From the NCBI GenBank assembly GCA_905221605.1, contig CAJNDS010000447.1:442501-502500 (forward strand): DNA of 60,000 bases, read 5' to 3'. The translations under genes were made by a program, and so were the position numbers. Origin of the DNA: Symbiodinium natans. Taxonomy: Eukaryota > Sar > Dinophyceae > Suessiales > Symbiodiniaceae. The first letter of the stretch is position 1. Each line of letters starts with the position of its first letter. The notes beneath the pieces are model-generated. The model saw only the letters and a program-made list of their open reading frames with translations. It was not told the origin of the DNA and ran no database searches. This document shows, one piece after another, positions 18,463 through 28,045 of this stretch.

Positions 18463-18879
18463 GTTTCAAACGAGAACCGCCCCTCCCTCCACACCTCACT
18501 CCAAAAAAGAAACCCCGTTTCCCCCCCACCCTCAGCCCCCTCAATGAACCTAGGTTCCCACACTCAATCGACGTCCCCCTCCCCCTGTCAAAAATGAATT
18601 GTGAACCAAAAGTTCCAAAACAGAGGCTTGATCAACGCGTTCGGTCTGTACGCCCGAGCCCTAAACCCTAAGCTCGAATCGAATCAAAACCTGAACCCTA
18701 AACCCCATACACCCATAAACCCTACACCCCAAATCCTAAGCCCAAGGGTCCCTAAGCTTGCCCTAAACCTGTCGAGAGGGGTTGAAGAGTCTTGGGTTTG
18801 AGATATCCGCAAAAACTCCAAAGCCTATCCTAGCAGGAGCAACAGCACCCCTCAGGCCCGCAGGCCTTGAGACTCCCGA
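18463..18879. other. Single-copy stretch with scattered degenerate units
   Basis: C-rich and Pro-codon-rich; the only frame of note (18601-18801) runs into telomeric-type codons (LNPKP). Nothing supported. Confidence 0.4.
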
Positions 18880-19060
18880 ACCCTGAACCCTCAGAACCTC
18901 AAACCCTCAAGCCATCTCAAACCCTCAAAACTTTGGGCCTCAAACCCTCAAACCCTCTAACCCTCGAAGCCCTAGACCCTAAACCCTAAACCCTAAGCCC
19001 TAAATCTTAAACCTTAATCCTTAAACCTTAAACCCTAAACCCTAAGCCCTAAACCCTCCA
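18880..19060. repeat. CCCTAAA-type array, degenerate
   Basis: Includes runs of CCCTCAAA octamers and TTAAACC variants. Confidence 0.9.
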
Positions 19061-19061
19061 G

Positions 19062-19129
19062 CATTCAAATCATAAAGGCCATGCTGCACATCAACCGCCT
19101 TATGGAGTCGGCCCTGCAGATGTGCCGGG
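19062..19129 (+). CDS. Candidate exon, unassigned
   Basis: Opens after CTCCAG and reads IQIIKAMLHINRLMESALQM, a helix-like sequence. C array to the left, G-type units further right. The donor near GTGCCGGGG is not sharp. Confidence 0.4.
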
Positions 19130-19559
19130 GCCCCCTACGGTTTGGCGTTCGGGGTTCAGGGCTTTTTTTTTCAGGTTTAGGTTTCGGAGTCGTGATACAG
19201 GGTTTTTTGGAGCTCAAGGCTTGGGGTTTCGGGTTTATTGTTTACAGGGCTTAGGTCTAGGCTGTACGGCATTTACGTGTTTTGACTCCGGAGCTGCAGT
19301 GTAGAGTTTCTGGTTTGCCGTTCCTGGTTTGAGAGTTTAGAGCTCAGGGTTTAGGGCTTAGGGTTTTGAGTTGAGGGTTTAGGGTTTAGGGTTTAGGGTT
19401 AGGGCTCAGGGTTTCGGGGTTTTAGATTGAAGGGTCGAGGAATTTCGGGCTTTGGCGTGTTGGGTTAGCGGCTTAGGCTCTCAGATCCGACAACCTCAGC
19501 CGCCCTCACAACCCGATTAAGAATCTTATGTGGTCTAGATGGTAGTGCTCTCTCTGACC

Positions 19560-19665
19560 ATAAACCTAAACCCTAAACCCCAAACCCTAAACCCTAAGCC
19601 CTAAACCCGAAATCCTAAACCCTAAACCCTAAAACCTAAACCCTAAACCCTAAACCCTAAGTCCT
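19560..19665. repeat. CCCTAAA array
   Basis: C-rich heptamers. The stretch 19130-19559 before it holds decayed G repeats (19340-19420) and no supported gene. Confidence 0.95.
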
Positions 19666-19667
19666 AG

Positions 19668-19743
19668 CGAGACACGACCCAAAGCCAAAGCCACCGGCTG
19701 CGGAGGCCCGAGCATTCTCGTGGCCCTGCAGCACTCCTTCGAG
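19668..19743 (+). CDS. Candidate exon, unassigned
   Basis: Lies between GTCCTAG and a GTGGGT donor that leads directly into TTTAGGG units. Reads ETRPKAKATGCGGPSILVAL then QHSFE, 25 codons. The borders and composition make it one of the better islands. No family recognised. Confidence 0.45.
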
Positions 19744-19744
19744 G

Positions 19745-20240
19745 TGGGTTTAGGGTTTAGGGTTTAGGGTTTAGGGTTTAGGGTTTAGGGTTTAGGGTTT
19801 AGGGTTTAGCCTAAAAGGCTTTAGGCTTTAGGCTTTAGGGTTTATATAGGGCTTGGGGTTTAGGGTTTAGGGTTTAGGGATTGTTGTTTAGGGTTTAGGG
19901 TTTATAAGGTTTAGGGTTTATGGTTTGGGGTTTGGGGTTTAGGGATTGTTGTTTGGAGTTTCGGGTTTAGGGTTGATTGAGGTTTGGGCTTTGGTCTTTA
20001 GGTTTTTTAGTTTTAAGCAGGGGGTTCGCGATCTAAGAATGGTTCTTTTTAACCGTAAGCCTAAAACCCTAAGCCAGTCCCTAAGTCTAAGTCCTAAGCC
20101 GGTAAAGACCGGAAACGCAGTCTAGCTGTTCTAGGGCTTAGGGCTTAGAGTTTAGGGTTTAGGGTTTCGGGTTTCGGGTTTCGGGTTTAGGGTTTCGGGT
20201 TTAGGGTTTAGGGTTTAGGGTCTGGTGGTTTCAGAAGTTC
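19745..20240. repeat. TTTAGGG arrays, partly degenerate
   Basis: G-rich units at 19745-19925, more decayed to 20020, then again at 20145-20220. Short C-type units at 20050-20100. Confidence 0.9.
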
Positions 20241-20329
20241 TAGAGCTGAAAATCCGAGGCTTTGGCAACCTTCAGTCTTCAACTCTTACCGCCACCCTGG
20301 CCCCTAGACCTGAAGCCGAAAGCCCTAGA

Positions 20330-20425
20330 TGGGGGTTTCCGAAAATAGGGGTACCTTATTGGGGGTCCTTATTATGAAGGAATCCTCGATATTCGGGGTC
20401 CCTTCTTTCCGCAAATCCCCGAGTG
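20330..20425. mobile_element. MITE-like family B, copy
   Basis: GGGGGTTTCCGAAAATAGGGGTACC at the left and TTTCCGCAAATCCCC at the right form imperfect inverted ends (quoted words are separated by one base pair of drift). Centre GGGGGTCCTTATTATGAAGG. The rest of 20241-20620 is single-copy with no supported gene. Confidence 0.55.
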
Positions 20426-20619
20426 CCTAAACCACTAGACTCCTGAGGCCTTAGCTGCTACACAGGCTCTTGAGGCCTAAACCTCCGAAGCCGTAACCTC
20501 CAAAAGCCTGTAGCAGTTCCCTAGCCTAAGCTGATACCTCAACTGTCTCAGCTCAAAGACCCCAACGCCCTCAACACGCTCAGTACCCCTCAATACCCTC
20601 AACCGCAAAACCTGAAATC

Positions 20620-20900
20620 TAAAGCCTAGACCCTAAACCCTAAACCTCAACCCTAAATCCTTAACCCTAAACCCTAAACCCTAAGCCCTAAGCCCTAAAG
20701 CCTTTACCAGGTGGCCGAAGGCCACTGGCCGTGCTGGCTCGCTTCCGGTCTACTTTGCGTGGGCGCGAGGGCTCCCTAGCCATGAATCCACCGTGAACCT
20801 TCAGGGTTAGGGTTTAGGGTTTAGGGTTTCGGGTTTAGGGTTTAGGGTTAAGGCATGCCCTTATGGACCCTACATAAATCTACGGTTTAGGGTTTAGGGT
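20620..20900. repeat. C array, island and G array
   Basis: C units at 20620-20700, G units at 20800-20850 and 20885-20905. The island 20713-20790 opens after TTACCAG and is open in two frames (for example PKATGRAGSLPVYFAWARG), a possible exon. Confidence 0.85.
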
Positions 20901-21186
20901 TGAGGGACCCCCGCCCCAAAACCTTATTCTGATGATTTTGGCCCCTTATTACCCCATGCTACCAAAACCTGGTATGGAACCGTACGTAAACCAAACATAC
21001 TTTTGTTTAAAAGGATCCGAATTGGAACCCCCAAGAATATAGTAGAAGTATAATGAAAAGGAATACAGATCTGGAAGGTATATTCCTAACCGATTCCTAC
21101 TCTATGGCGCTTTAAGGTTCCCTCAGAATAAGGACGTCAAGAAGGTACTCCGAATATCGTAAACCCCCATATTCGTGGGGTTCCCA
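20901..21186. other. AT-richer stretch with a family B remnant
   Basis: Ends with AGAATAAGGAC..AAGAAGGTAC..CGTAAACCCCCATATTCG, the right half of family B. No gene. Confidence 0.45.
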
Positions 21187-21362
21187 CCCTAAACCCTAAA
21201 CCCTAAACCCTAAACCCTAAACCCTAAACCCTAAACCCTAAACCCTAAACCCTAAAGCCTAAACCCTAAACCCTAAACCCTAAAGCCTAAAGCCTAAACC
21301 CTAAACCCTAAACCCTAAACCCTAAACCCTAAGCCCTAAACCCTAGACCTTAAACCCTAAAC
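21187..21362. repeat. CCCTAAA array
   Basis: Long C-rich array with a few CCTAAAG units. Confidence 0.97.
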
Positions 21363-21482
21363 CTGTTGTGGGTTCCCATTAAAGTCGCTTTGCTGTCTAA
21401 GGCTTCTTTTCAAAAGGCCGCGCTTGGCTCAGACCTCGCACCAAGATGCCGAGCCATGCTTCGTGGGCCTCTAAAAGAACAA
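21363..21482 (+). CDS. Candidate exon, unassigned
   Basis: Forty open codons between two C arrays: LLWVPIKVALLSKASFQKAA, then LGSDLAPRCRAMLRGP. An AG before GCTTC (21401) could be an internal acceptor. No family recognised. Confidence 0.35.
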
Positions 21483-21555
21483 CCCTGAACCCTGAACCCT
21501 GAACCCTGAACCCTAAACCCTAAACCCTAAACCCTAAACCCTAAACCCTAAACAC
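21483..21555. repeat. CCCTGAA/CCCTAAA array
   Basis: Four CCCTGAA units followed by standard heptamers. Confidence 0.95.
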
Positions 21556-21563
21556 CGAAGCAG

Positions 21564-21642
21564 CGCCTCTTGAGTCTCATGGCTTTTGCTGCGGGCCGAC
21601 AGCTGACGGTCTGCGGTCTCGATGGTTCGGAACCTTGGGGGC
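21564..21642 (+). CDS. Candidate exon, unassigned
   Basis: Opens after CCGAAGCAG and reads RLLSLMAFAAGRQLTVCGLD, then GSEPWG. C array left and G array right. Protein-like composition; the donor is at the array border. Confidence 0.4.
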
Positions 21643-21956
21643 CAAGTTTAGGGTTTACGGTTTAGGGTTTAGGGTTTAGGGTTTAGGGTATGAGCCCCTA
21701 GAATTGGGATCATACTCCCTTTAATACTAAAATCGTACATGAAGCCCTTTCGGGTTTAGGGTTTAGGGTTTAGGGTTTAGGGCCCTGGGTGGGCCCATAT
21801 TCCTTGGGTTTTTAAAGTTCTAGATGTCCTTATAAGCTCCTTTTAACCCAAAAATTGCCACCCTTTTTGTTCCTAGGTTACTCTTGGGCCTAGCCTATGA
21901 TTCGAGATTTCCCGTTAGCGTATATGCACCGTAAAGCCCTTGTGGCGTTCATTTGC
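21643..21956. repeat. Two short TTTAGGG arrays and a single-copy stretch
   Basis: G units at 21646-21690 and 21752-21782. The stretch 21783-21956 shares the word GTTCCTAGGTTACTCTTGGG in altered form with 46280, a weak dispersed repeat. Confidence 0.75.
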
Positions 21957-22123
21957 ACTAAACCCTAAACCCCAAACCCCAAACCCCAAACCCCAAACCC
22001 CAAACCCCAAACCCCAAACCCCAAACCCCAAACCCAAACCCTAAACCCTAAACCCTAAACCCTAAACCCTAAACCCTAAACCCTAAACCCTAAACCCTAA
22101 ACCCTAAACCCTAAACCCTAAAC
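21957..22123. repeat. CCCCAAA then CCCTAAA array
   Basis: Nine to ten CCCCAAA units in a row followed by perfect CCCTAAA units: a variant block homogenised within one array. Confidence 0.97.
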
Positions 22124-22125
22124 CC

Positions 22126-22223
22126 CTTATGCGCGCGCAAGACGAGCTGCGCGAGCCGGAAAAAAGTCTCACAAGCCTCCTCCGACAGAGGCATCACGAG
22201 CATCATTGGCTCCGTTCCTCGCC
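22126..22223 (-). CDS. Candidate minus-strand exon, unassigned
   Basis: On minus it opens after GGCTTACAG and reads RGTEPMMLVMPLSEEACETF, then FRLAQLVLRAHK, ending at the telomeric array. The composition is strongly protein-like. The plus strand is also open from an ATG at 22129, so strand is uncertain. Confidence 0.35.
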
Positions 22224-22797
22224 CTGTAAGCCTCCCGGGCCTTCCCCCCCCCCCCCCCCCAGCATCATGAGCATCATCGTGCCCCCGCTTCTCCTCCTTG
22301 GGGCCATCGGGGCATGAAAATCCCACAAAAACGCTGCCCCTGCCGAGGCGGGATTTAGAGCCCCTCTTCCGAAATAGCGACGCCGCTGATGCTCATGATG
22401 CTCGCCGGGGCCGCCCCAAAGCACCCTTTTTCAGGTCAAAAAAAAGCTCAAAATCATCGGTATGCTTTGGAATGCTTTTGAAGGTGCTCTCGCGTCCCCC
22501 CGATCCGGCCCGGTCCGGAAGGGCCCCGGGAGGCTGCGGAGGTCCCATGATGCCTTGTGGGGGCAGGGTCGGCGGCGCTGCACGGAAGGCGGGGTTTGGG
22601 AGGGCGGGTGGGGGGGGGGGGGGGGGGCAAAAACGTGCACTTTGTCTCTTACAAGGCTCCAGCTGGCATGGTCCAAGAAGTGGCAAGGTGCGGGTTGTGG
22701 GTTCCTCCACGGAAAAATTGACCCCCCCCCCCCCCCCCCCCGTTTTGAGAGAAAGAGGGAGGTTTCAAACATCCAACACGCCGCCAAGGTCGGCGGA
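22224..22797. other. Homopolymer-rich stretch with a palindrome
   Basis: Runs of about 18-19 C (22240, 22722) and 18 G (22609). AGCATCATGAGCATCA (22261) and TGATGCTCATGATGCT (22388) form inverted arms about 110 bp apart. Several frames of 100-170 codons are open on both strands only because of the GC bias; none is supported. Confidence 0.6.
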
Positions 22798-22965
22798 CCC
22801 TAAACCCCTAAACCCCTAAATCCCTAAATCCCTAAATCCCTAAACCCCTAAACCCCTAAACCCCTAAACCCTAAACCCTAAACCCTAAACCTTCAACCCT
22901 AAAACCCTAAACCCTGAACCTTATACCCTCAACCCTCAACCCTCAACCCTCAACCCTAAACCCTG
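22798..22965. repeat. CCCTAAA array with CCCCTAAA octamers
   Basis: Begins with CCCCTAAA/TCCCTAAA octamers, then heptamers, then CCCTCAA units. Confidence 0.95.
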
Positions 22966-22973
22966 TCCCCAAG

Positions 22974-23069
22974 GAAGTTCAGCTTGCTCTTGAAGAGAGC
23001 ATGACCGCGGAAGACTTGCACAGAAGCGTCGCAGGAAGGATCGGCTTGCGGCTACTAGGCCCTTTAGCG
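22974..23069 (+). CDS. Candidate exon, ubiquitin-like pattern
   Basis: Exactly 32 codons between GTCCCCAAG and a GT donor at 23070 that leads into TTTAGGG. Reads EVQLALEESMTAEDLHRSVA, then GRIGLRLLGPLA. The spacing V-L-L, then MTAEDLHRSVAGRIGL, resembles the helix region of ubiquitin-like domains, which often precede repeat domains in dinoflagellate proteins. Both ends are in phase 0, as is the proposed LRR exon at 23661, so it could be an upstream exon of that gene; alternatively it belongs to an unrelated one. Confidence 0.4.
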
Positions 23070-23071
23070 GT

Positions 23072-23330
23072 GTAGGGTTTAGGGTTTAGGGTTTAGGGTT
23101 TAGGGTGTAGGGTTTAGGGTTTAGGGTTTAGGGATATGGGGGGCTTGCGAAAAGAAGGGACCCCGAAGAGAGTCCCCCAAATAGCAGGACTCCCCCTTAC
23201 AATAAGGACACCCAACAAGGCACCACTGCATTTCGGAAACCCCCAAATAGGTCCTCTCTTAGCCCTAAACCCTAAACCCTGAACCCTAAACCCTAAACCC
23301 CAAACCCCAAACCCTAAATCCAAAACCCTT
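23072..23330. repeat. TTTAGGG array, family B element, CCCTAAA array
   Basis: G units at 23072-23133. A complete-looking family B copy at 23137-23251 (GGGGGGCTTGCGAAAAG..TTTCGGAAACCCCCAA, inverted ends). C units at 23260-23330. Confidence 0.8.
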
Positions 23331-23532
23331 TTAAGGGCCGCCAGCCAAGGTTGGGTGGCACGCTTGTCCTGGCGTCTGGTGGCCATGCCCTGAACAACTC
23401 CCAGCCGCTGTCAGAGCAGCTTACTATTGGTTAGTAGGGTTAGGAAGCACCGCATATGATCCCGTAAAGGGTATATATAGGGCCCTAATTCCCTCAGTCC
23501 TTGCCAACCAACACTAAGGCAAGTACAAGGCG

Positions 23533-25562
23533 ATGCCATCACGTACGTGGTTCAACAAGTTGTCCTGGCGATATGTTTTTTTTTTTTTTCTCTCGCGGTT
23601 TGGGTGGTACGAGAGTCTCATGTGGGATTTTTTCAGAGGGTGCTATGCGTCTCAATCTAGGTTGGTGCAGGGCATGCAGCAGTTGCGCTCCTGGGAGCCC
23701 TCGACGGCCAACACCTGCGCGCCATCGACGTCGATGCGATTGACGCAATCTCTTCGTTGATACTGTACGACGACCAGAGCCTCGAGAATGTTGAGCTGCC
23801 TAAGGGCTTGCAGTCCTTGACCTTTGGAGACCGTTTCAACCAGAGCTTGGCGAAGGTGACCTTGCCTGGCAGCTTGCAGTCCTTGAGCTTTGGGTACGTG
23901 TTCAATCAGAGCTTGGAGAATGTGGCCTTGCCTCCCAACTTGCAGTCCTTGACCTTCGGCAGGTTTTTCAACCAAAGTTTGGAGAATGTGGTCTTGCCCG
24001 GCAGCTTGCAGTCCTTGACCTTCGGAGACCGTTTCAACCAGAGCTTGGAGAATGTGGTCTTGCCTGGCAACTTGCAGTCCTTGAGCTTCGGAGAGGGTTT
24101 TGACCAGAGCTTGGAGAATGTGGCTTTGCCTGGCAGCTTGCAGTCCTTGACCTTTGGAAGAAGCCTGTTCAACCAGAGCTTGGAGAATGTGGCCTTGCCC
24201 GGCAGCTTGCAGTCCTTGACTTTCGGAATCCTGTTCGACCAGAGTTTGGAGAATGTGGCTTTGCCTGGCAGCTTGCGGTCCTTGAGCCTCGGACGCGATT
24301 TCAACCAGAGCTTGGAACATGTGGCTTTGCCTTGCAACTTGCAGTCCTTGAGCCTCGGAGACGAGTTCAACCAGAGCTTGGAACATGTGGCCTTGCCTGG
24401 CAACTTGCAGTCCTTGAGCCTCGGAGACGAGTTCGACCAGAGCTTGGAGAATGTCACCTTGCCTGGCAGCTTGCAGTCCTTCACTCTCGGATGCCGTTTC
24501 AGTCAGAACTTGGAGAATGTGACCCTGCCTCCCAACTTGCAATCCTTGTCCTTCGGAAGCCTGTTCAACCAGAGCTTGGAGAATGTCACCTTGCCCAAAC
24601 TGCAGTCCTTGACCTTCGGCAAGTTTTTCAACCAAAGTTTGGTGAATGTGACCTTGCCTGACAGCTTGCAGTCCTTGACCTTCGGAACTCTGTTCAACCA
24701 GAGCTTAGAGAACGTGACCTTGCCTGGAAGCTTGCAGTCCTTGACCTTCGGAGACGGTTTTAACCAGAGCTTGGAGAATATGGCCTTGCCTCCCAACTTG
24801 CAGTCCTTGACCTTCAGAGGTCTGTTCAACCAGAGCTTGGAGAATGTGGCCTTGCCCGGCAACTTGCAGTCCTTGACTTTCGGAGTCCTGTTCGACCAGA
24901 GTTTGGAGAATGTGGCTTTGCCTGGCAGTTTGCGGTCCTTGACCTTCGGCAAGAACTTCAACCGGAGCTTGGAAAAGGTGGCCTTGCCTCCCAACTTGCA
25001 GTCCTTGAGCCTCGGAGACGATTTCAACCAGAGCTTGGAACATGTGGCCTTGCCCGGCAACTTGCAGTCCTTGAGCCTCGGAGGCGATTTTAACCAGTGC
25101 TTGGAGAATGTCACCTTACCCGGCAGCTTGCAGTCGTTGACTCTTGGAATCTTGGGCGGCCAGAGTTTGGAGAACGTGGCTTTGCCTGGCAGCTTGCGGT
25201 CCTTGAGTTTCAAAGGCAGGGTCAGCGTTTTTGTGCACGAGCGCAGCGGCCCCCTAACGTCGGAAACAATGCGAACGCCACCTGACATCGTAACGTATGG
25301 GCCTTCAGCCCTGAAGCCGCAAGACTTCCTGGCCCAGGGCTGTTTCCTGAACCCTAGTTGCACCACCGAAGACCCCAAACAGTCAAAGGCATGTCTAAGA
25401 AACAGTGGAGACGACGGGAGACAAAGGGAGACAAAGGGAGACAAAGGGAGACAAAGGCAGATAAAGGGAGACAAAGGGAGACAGAGGGAGACAAAAGGAG
25501 ACAAAGGGAGACAAGGAGCCCAGGAACCCGGCAACAGTCGTCAGAATGTCGGTAATCCTTAA
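23533..25562 (+). CDS. BspA-like leucine-rich repeat protein
   Basis: The long frame runs from 23661 to TAA 25560-25562 (633 aa) and has no ATG near its start. An ATG at 23533 opens MPSRTWFNKLSWRY, followed by GT at 23575 and AG at 23659-23660; this 86-bp intron is in phase 0 and restores a start (about 647 aa in total). From residue about 40 there are 22 tandem units of 22 aa with consensus NQSLENVALPGSLQSLTFG..F, the pattern of BspA/LRR_5 repeats that form a solenoid for binding. Units 7-11 repeat as 17-21 at a distance of 657 bp. After the repeats come about 60 residues of unclear origin, then a charged tail encoded by a 10-bp minisatellite. The tail may be read-through. No signal peptide or membrane segment is obvious. 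A TATATATAG run lies at 23481. Function unknown; these proteins are abundant in dinoflagellates. Confidence 0.8.
25420..25515 (+). repeat. 10-bp minisatellite in the LRR gene's 3' end
   Basis: GGGAGACAAA repeated about nine times with small changes. Because 10 bp is not a multiple of three it encodes a 10-residue period (GRQRETKGDK) across all three frames, giving a Lys/Arg/Asp/Glu-rich tail. Confidence 0.9.
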
Positions 25563-25603
25563 ATGAATTTAGAACCCCAACAGTAAACTGTTTGGGGAAT
25601 GAA

Positions 25604-25690
25604 GCCCTAAACCCTAAACCCTGAACCCCGAACCCCGAACCCCGAGCCCTAAACCCTAAACCCTCAACCCCAAACCCTAAACCCTAAACT
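25604..25690. repeat. CCCTAAA array with CCCCGAA units
   Basis: Forty bases after the LRR stop codon. Confidence 0.95.
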
Positions 25691-25798
25691 GCCGAGATTT
25701 GCATGGGAGCTCGAGGCTTCGACTGGGGTACTGGACAGAACAGTGAGGGAGGGCCTCCCGGTTTACGGGACTTCCCTGGTGCCTCCAGCCCTCCGGGG

Positions 25799-26500
25799 CC
25801 CTCCCTGCCAGAAAGCCTCAAGAGCCACCAAAGGCCCCAGCCCACCAACACCAAAAGAGGGGGGGGGACTCACGATTTGGCCCGGCCTGCAATGAAAATG
25901 GCGTTTTTTTGGTAGTACTGAAATCGACCGTTTTTCGAGCCCCTCCAGTTTACCCCAAAAGCGCCACGAAAGCCCCAGAAAGCCCCAAGAGGCCCCGAGA
26001 GCCCCCAAAAGGCTCCAGGAGGCCCCCAAAAGAGACAGGGACCAGGACACCGCAGCAGTGAAAATGCAGCTTTTTCGTACTGAAATCGATGGTTTTGCGT
26101 GCCCTCCATTTTACCCACAAGGGCCCCCAAAAGAAAAGGACCCGGGATTTGCCCGGACCCGCAAAGAAAATGCGCCCAAAGCGCCAGAAAGTTCCAGAAA
26201 GCCCCACCACCAACCGGCTCCAGAAGGCTCCAGAAGGATCCTGGGACCATTCTAAACCTTACTTAAACCGCTGAGGCTCCCAGCGATGAACCCGCCCTCC
26301 GAGCCGTCCAGGATGTGGGCACTCTTCCACTTCGAGTTCGGAAGGAAGGAGCAAGCAAGAAGTCATCCCTTGAGGGGGGTTTGGGTGGTGAATCCTCAAC
26401 CCTAAATGAGAATAGTTTGGGTGGCTAGGGTGGGACTACATGCTGACGCAACCGCGCGGCGTGGGTGCTAAGCTACCCTTCTACACCCCCTAGACCCTAA
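25799..26500. repeat. Interspersed repeat family H, third cluster
   Basis: Three tandem units with GCAATGAAAATGGCG, GCAGTGAAAATGCAGC and GCAAAGAAAATGCG followed by GTACTGAAATCGA..G (about 25889, 26053, 26160), separated by Pro/Ala-coding AAAGCCCCAGAAAGCC-like text. The tail ATAGTTTGGGTGGCTAGGG (26410) matches the end of the second cluster. Open minus-strand frames of 87-126 codons across the units are repeat shadows. Confidence 0.8.
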
Positions 26501-26905
26501 AGCCCAAAGCCCAAAACCCAAACCCCAAACCCCAAACCCCAAACCCCAAACCCCAAACCCTAAACCCTAAACCCTAAACTAGGGACACCGCCCCTGAACC
26601 CTCAACCGCGGTCGATCTGCCCCGGGAGCCGCTCTTCGACATGAGGGCTTAGAGGATGAGGGAACCCTAAACCCTAAACCCTAAACCCTAAACCCTAAAC
26701 CCTAAACCCTAAACCCTAAACCCTAAACCCTAAACCCGAAACCCTAAACCCTAAACCCTAAACCCTAATCCCTAAACCCTAAACTTTAAACCCCAAACCC
26801 TCAACCCTAAACCCTAAACCCTAAAACCTAAACCCTAAACCCTAAACCCTAAACCTAAACCCTAAACCCTAAACCCTAAACCCTGAACCCTAAACCCTGA
26901 ACCCT
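26501..26905. repeat. CCCCAAA and CCCTAAA arrays
   Basis: A block of six CCCCAAA units at 26520-26556, and a long C array at 26663-26905 with occasional deletions. The island between is listed separately. Confidence 0.95.
26584..26652 (+). CDS. Candidate exon with stop, unassigned
   Basis: Reads DTAPEPSTAVDLPREPLFDM, then RA and TAG. It lies between two C arrays. No acceptor is obvious. Confidence 0.3.
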   Translation, partial: DTAPEPSTAVDLPREPLFDMRA

Positions 26906-27250
26906 GGAAGCCAGGCCAGAGTGCATGCGGCCAGTACCTTCCAGCAGCTGGATGAACGAAGACCCCGAAGGTGCGGACGGGTAGGGGTTTAGGGGTTTAG
27001 GGGTTAGGGTTTAGGGTTTAGGGTTTAGGGGTTAGGGGTTAGGGTTTAGGGGCTAGGGTTCTAGGGCTGTAGAGGTTTAGGGTTTAGGGGTTTAGGGCTC
27101 TAGGGTTTAGGGGCTTAGGGCGTAGGGGTTCAGGGTAACTCCAAATCTTAAAGCCCTGAACCCGAATCTGAGGGGGCTTAGCGTTGATGACTCGTGGCAT
27201 CTAGGGTTTAGGGTTGAGGGTTTAGCGCCGCATTGCTCTTCCTGTGGCAG
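26906..27250. repeat. Island and TTTAGGG/TTTAGGGG arrays
   Basis: The island 26921-26966 opens after GGCCAG, reads HAASTFQQLDERRPR in one frame and has a GT donor (GAAG|GTGCGG). G arrays with many TTTAGGGG octamers follow to 27140, decayed beyond. Confidence 0.7.
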
Positions 27251-27347
27251 CTTCCTTATGGTGACCGACCTTGATTCTGCCATGGTGGGTTGTATCAGTA
27301 GTCCAAGTAGCAGTGATCTGTTGCAAAGTAGTCGCTGCCGATTTTTG
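27251..27347 (+). CDS. Candidate 97-bp exon, unassigned
   Basis: Opens after CTGTGGCAG and ends at a GTAACA donor at 27348. Reads FLMVTDLDSAMVGCISSPSS, then SDLLQSSRCRFL. GC content is lower than in other islands. The opposite strand is also open over about 109 codons, but its frame crosses decayed repeats. Confidence 0.4.
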
Positions 27348-27464
27348 GTAACAGCTGAAGATGTATGTAACTCCAAAAACCTAAACCTAAAACCATAGTG
27401 CACGCATCCAGTCCAGGTTTGCATCGGGGTGTTCACGCCTCAACCCTAATCGGAGGGTTTGGGG

Positions 27465-27562
27465 TTCAAGAGTTCGGGTTTAGTGTTTAGGGTATAGGGT
27501 TTAGGTTTAGGGTTTAGGGTTTAGGGTTTAGGGTTTAGGGTTTAGGGTTTAGGGTTTAGGGA
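27465..27562. repeat. TTTAGGG array
   Basis: G-rich heptamers. Confidence 0.95.
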
Positions 27563-27575
27563 ACCCTGAACCCAG

Positions 27576-27672
27576 CTCGGAAGCCCAAACCAGCGCTGCG
27601 GAGCTCAGCGCAGGCGTCGCCTCCGAGGGTTTCGACCGCGAGCAGCCGCTGCCCTCGCCGAAGCTCTGGGAG
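27576..27672 (+). CDS. Candidate exon, unassigned
   Basis: Opens after ACCCAG and reads SEAQTSAAELSAGVASEGFD, then REQPLPSPKLWE, with a possible GA donor (GAG|GATGGA) or a TAA at 27679. Acidic and low in bulky residues, as in a disordered linker. G arrays on both sides. Confidence 0.4.
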
Positions 27673-27679
27673 GATGGAT

Positions 27680-28045
27680 AAGGGTTTAGGGTTTAGGGCC
27701 AAAGTTTAGGGTTTAGGGTTTAGGGTTTAGGGTTTAGGGTTTAGGGTTTAGGGTCTAAGGTTGAGGGAGTTTGGGGCTTCGGGAGTTCAGGGGTTGAGGG
27801 TAGTAGGGTGCAGAGGGTTTAGGGGGTTTGCGATAGCAGCCTGCAGGCGTCCTGAAAACAAAAGACCTTGACTGCAGGCCCATGTCGTGAACAAATGACC
27901 GTCAGGGGATGCCCTCAAAAGGCTCAAGGTTTAGGGTTTAGGGTTTAGGGTTTAGGGTTTAGGGTTTAGGGTTTAGGGTTTAGGGTTTAGGGTTTAGAGT
28001 TCAGGGTTTAGGGTTTAGGATTTAGGGTTTAGGGCTTAGGGCAAA
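27680..28045. repeat. TTTAGGG arrays
   Basis: G arrays at 27680-27760 and 27925-28045, with decayed units and a small single-copy piece between them. Confidence 0.95.

Noticed and set aside
22298-22819. 173-codon plus ORF and 105-118-codon minus ORFs
   Set aside because: Caused by poly-G/poly-C runs and GC bias; frames overlap on both strands with no motif.
23652-24635. 327- and 343-codon minus-strand frames across the LRR gene
   Set aside because: Shadows of the 66-bp repeat; they read as repeated LVEQASEGQGLQ or KVKDCKLPGKATFSKL text with no family pattern.
25870-26250. Minus-strand ORFs rich in Trp/Gly/Phe at 25.8-26.3 kb
   Set aside because: They follow the tandem units of repeat family H and have no motif.
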